Below, in pieces: positions 14,520-16,053 of a stretch of 16,053 nucleotides of DNA. Within the stretch, counting starts at the first letter, position 1. Each line of letters begins with the position of its first letter. Source of the DNA: GW2011-AR18 sp038046085 (lineage in GTDB: Archaea > Nanobdellota > Nanobdellia > SCGC-AAA011-G17 > GW2011-AR18); assembly GCA_038046085.1 (NCBI GenBank), contig JBBSWW010000036.1, forward strand, positions 1-16,053, read 5' to 3'. The notes under the pieces are model-generated. The model was not told the origin of the DNA, did no database searches, and saw only the letters and a program-made list of their open reading frames with translations. The position numbers and the translations under genes were made by a program.

Positions 14520-14547
14520 AAGCTTTTGATATATATTAAAATAATAA

Positions 14548-14554
14548 GAGGTGA
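14548..14554 (+). promoter_or_regulatory. Shine-Dalgarno site of the DUF2892-type gene
   Basis: GAGGTGA ends six bases before the ATG at 14561 and matches the archaeal anti-Shine-Dalgarno sequence well. It confirms the start of a short gene and shows that its mRNA has a leader. Confidence 0.7.
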
Positions 14555-14560
14555 AAATAT

Positions 14561-14761
14561 ATGAAACAGAATTTAAGTACATTGGATAGGGTTTTAAGAT
14601 TTATATTAGCATTTTGGTGGCTAGGACCTTTACAACCACAATTTGAGACAGCATGGATAAATATTGTTATAGCAGTTATAGCATGGATTGCTTTAGTTGA
14701 AAGTTTTATAGGATGGTGCTGGATACACACTTTATTAAACATGAATGATAAAAAGAAATAA
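14561..14761 (+). CDS. DUF2892-type small membrane protein
   Basis: A 66-residue membrane protein resembling the DUF2892 family, in which the N-terminus reads like N-x-GT-x-DR-x-x-R and the end like GxCPLYxLLG. Here these are LSTLDRVLRFILA (5-17) and GWCWIHTLLNMN (51-62), so Trp replaces the usual Pro after Cys. Two hydrophobic helices span about 10-24 and 33-56. DUF2892 domains often accompany rhodaneses or metal and sulfur stress genes. The gene is divergent from the copper operon across 69 bases and shares its promoter region, so joint control by the ArsR-type sensor is likely. The second-helix cysteine could bind metal. Function unknown. Confidence 0.82.
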   Translation: MKQNLSTLDRVLRFILAFWWLGPLQPQFETAWINIVIAVIAWIALVESFIGWCWIHTLLNMNDKKK

Positions 14762-14777
14762 TTATTTTTTTCTTTTA
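14761..14777 (+). terminator. Oligo-T terminator of the DUF2892-type gene
   Basis: Right after the stop codon the plus strand carries T7 followed by T4 (ATTTTTTTCTTTTAT). This U-rich stretch fits archaeal intrinsic termination; it lies inside the 3' end of the convergent GHKL gene. Confidence 0.45.
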
Positions 14778-15310
14778 TATAATAAGATAGTCCTGAATCC
14801 ATATCTAGTTTTTTCAATACCATAATCAAATGAAGAATAGTTATTCATATAATTCAGTCCTTTTCCTCTATTCGCATTATGATCTTTTGGTTTCATTCCT
14901 GGACCAAAACCTTTTCCCGGATCATCAATATATATTAGTGCAGCTTGTCCAAATATCATCCATGTAGAATAAACAGAACCATTTCTTCCATAATTTGAGC
15001 CATGCATTATTGAGTTTCCTAAAGCTTCAGCATAACTCACTATTGTTATAGTTCTGAAATCAAATGAATAAGATTCTATGTACTTATTTACAAAGTCTGT
15101 GAAATCTCTTGTATGTAATGCAGCAATACATTCACTATATCTTTTATCTTTATTAATCCTAAAATTATCTATCTTATCAATGATATTTGGTGAATGTATT
15201 CCTCTTAATGCTCTGACAAATGTAGTATCTTTACTATAAATGAATATTTTCCTTTCTAGTTCTTTTCCTAATATTTCAGCTGTTTTCGAATTTAATTGTG
15301 GATTGAACAT
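14762..15310 (-). CDS. Single-domain GHKL ATPase, RsbW-like
   Basis: A 182-residue protein with a C-terminal histidine-kinase-type ATPase domain of the RsbW/SpoIIAB (HATPase_c_2) kind. The N box is E95-ALG-N99-SI-MHG, the G1 box is D130-P-G-K-G-F135 and the G2 box is RGKGLNYM (148-155). There is no dimerisation-phosphoacceptor domain, sensor domain or membrane helix. In bacteria such proteins are anti-sigma kinases, but archaea lack sigma factors, so its target must be something else, or it may only bind ATP. Residues 1-85 are a soluble helical region of unknown role. Its stop directly abuts that of the DUF2892-type gene. It has its own TATA-like box. Confidence 0.85.
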   Translation of the reverse strand: MFNPQLNSKTAEILGKELERKIFIYSKDTTFVRALRGIHSPNIIDKIDNFRINKDKRYSECIAALHTRDFTDFVNKYIESYSFDFRTITIVSYAEALGNSIMHGSNYGRNGSVYSTWMIFGQAALIYIDDPGKGFGPGMKPKDHNANRGKGLNYMNNYSSFDYGIEKTRYGFRTILLYKRKK

Positions 15311-15332
15311 TTTTAATTATATAAGAATATTA

Positions 15333-15345
15333 TGAATTTAAAAGC
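15333..15345 (-). promoter_or_regulatory. TATA-like box of the GHKL ATPase gene
   Basis: The minus strand reads AGCTTTTAAATTC, centred about 28 bases before the ATG at 15310, at leaderless distance and without a Shine-Dalgarno site. Confidence 0.45.
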
Positions 15346-15421
15346 TTAACCTAAGATTTACTAGATAATAGTTGAAGAATTCGTTAATTATTTTATGATA
15401 TTTGTGCAATTTTTTTCTTAA

Positions 15422-15979
15422 TTAGTAATGTTTTTTTGTATCTTCTGTATGTGAAAAGAATGAGACATTGCAGTTTGTCATTTTTTCATAAAATTCTAGT
15501 TCATGTTTTCTCTTTTTTGACTCAAATAGTATCATTCCAAGTCCCTCCCAGAAGAAGAACCATCCCCCTGGCTCTAGTAATATTATTAAGAAATTTAATA
15601 GCAGATTATGTTCTTCATAATAAGAGAGTATGAATGTTGCTATGATCATTAATATTATTCCTGTTATTGTAAATACTCCACCTTTCTGCATTAGCTTTAT
15701 TTTATCATCATGGAGTAATTTGTAATGTTTATGGCAATGATTTAATAATCTGTTTTTTATAATCTCTTCATAATTTTTATTTCTCTCTTTTAATGGCAGG
15801 CAGAATTTTATTTTCTTTAATTCCATTCTATTTTTTTCTAAACTTGCTCTTCTTGCTTCTAATAAAAAATCATCTGATAATGCTCTTACAGAATAATTTC
15901 TATGGTCAAAATCTGAGAATAGATCATTATATCCATTAAGCCAAAGGTTTATCTCTGTTGCACTATCTTCCTCTTTCAT
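15422..15979 (-). CDS. Membrane protein with FSDFD and ALSDDFL motifs
   Basis: A 185-residue protein of unknown function. The N-terminal soluble part (about 1-95) carries INLWLNGYNDLFSDFD (10-25) and ALSDDFLLEARRAS (33-46), which I recall as conserved in hypothetical proteins of bacteria and archaea, followed by LPLKERNKNYEE. Two membrane helices lie at about 101-120 and 127-152, separated by a short acidic turn, so both ends face the cytoplasm. A polar Lys/His-rich tail ends the protein. The acidic SDFD and SDD clusters suggest binding of metal or a basic partner, but this is not shown. It lies upstream of the GHKL gene on the same strand, 111 bases away. Confidence 0.82.
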   Translation of the reverse strand: MKEEDSATEINLWLNGYNDLFSDFDHRNYSVRALSDDFLLEARRASLEKNRMELKKIKFCLPLKERNKNYEEIIKNRLLNHCHKHYKLLHDDKIKLMQKGGVFTITGIILMIIATFILSYYEEHNLLLNFLIILLEPGGWFFFWEGLGMILFESKKRKHELEFYEKMTNCNVSFFSHTEDTKKHY

Positions 15980-16002
15980 TAAAGGTATTATTTAGTCATA
16001 TA

Positions 16003-16011
16003 CTTATAAAG
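16003..16011 (-). promoter_or_regulatory. TATA-like box of the FSDFD membrane protein gene
   Basis: The minus strand reads CTTTATAAG, centred about 28 bases before the ATG at 15979, fitting a leaderless transcript. Nothing else is seen between here and the window end. Confidence 0.5.
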
Positions 16012-16053
16012 ATTACTAGTTATTAGTTAAAGACATAAGTAACGCATAAATTG

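Noticed and set aside
14536..14829. A 97-codon minus-strand frame opposite the DUF2892-type gene
   Set aside because: The plus-strand gene has a strong Shine-Dalgarno site and a family match; the antisense frame also runs into the GHKL gene.
1..16053. CRISPR arrays, tRNA or rRNA genes, insertion sequences
   Set aside because: No regularly spaced repeats, cloverleaf-like GC-rich stretches, rRNA segments or transposase motifs were seen on reading both strands by eye; a covariance-model scan was not possible.

Overview
The window is AT-rich archaeal DNA. Transcription factor E (TFE), ribosomal protein L15e, an archaeal-style RNase HI, and TATA-like boxes about 25 bases before many start codons without a Shine-Dalgarno site (leaderless genes) together mark an archaeon. 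The compact proteins, many small genes without recognisable relatives, tight overlaps and low GC suggest a DPANN lineage of the Woesearchaeota/Pacearchaeota kind; that placement is inference. No rRNA, tRNA, CRISPR array or insertion sequence was seen, and no gene-free stretch exceeds about 225 bases.

Left part (1-3900): a minus-strand gene cut by the window edge has an N-terminal helix-turn-helix and two LAGLIDADG-like motifs. A two-gene minus operon of coiled-coil proteins follows, then TFE on the plus strand, an unknown two-helix membrane protein, and a minus-strand pair of a 59-residue membrane protein and a site-2-type metalloprotease.

Middle (3994-10300): rpl15e, a 559-residue putative zinc peptidase and a family II pyrophosphatase-like DHH protein with altered metal-site residues run on the plus strand. 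On the minus strand lie an unknown 299-residue protein, thioredoxin reductase and a divergent nucleotidyltransferase. RNase HI is on the plus strand.

Right part (10305-14761): the most coherent system is a copper operon on the minus strand. Its order is ArsR-type sensor, HMA copper chaperone, Cu(I) P1B-ATPase, Met/Gly/Cys-rich membrane protein, membrane-anchored cupredoxin, and a protein with a cytoplasmic C2H2 zinc finger, one membrane helix and an outer His-rich domain. Junctions are 4-base overlaps or 1-base gaps, except the last, where the better start leaves a 26-base gap. A divergent DUF2892-type small membrane protein shares the promoter region, which holds a palindromic TATA-like element and a perfect 14-base palindrome over the arsR start. 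A plausible reading is that the sensor is relieved by metal, the chaperone feeds the ATPase, and the outer proteins bind copper outside the membrane.

Far right (14762-15979): a single-domain GHKL (RsbW-like) ATPase and a two-helix membrane protein with an FSDFD motif, each with its own TATA-like box.
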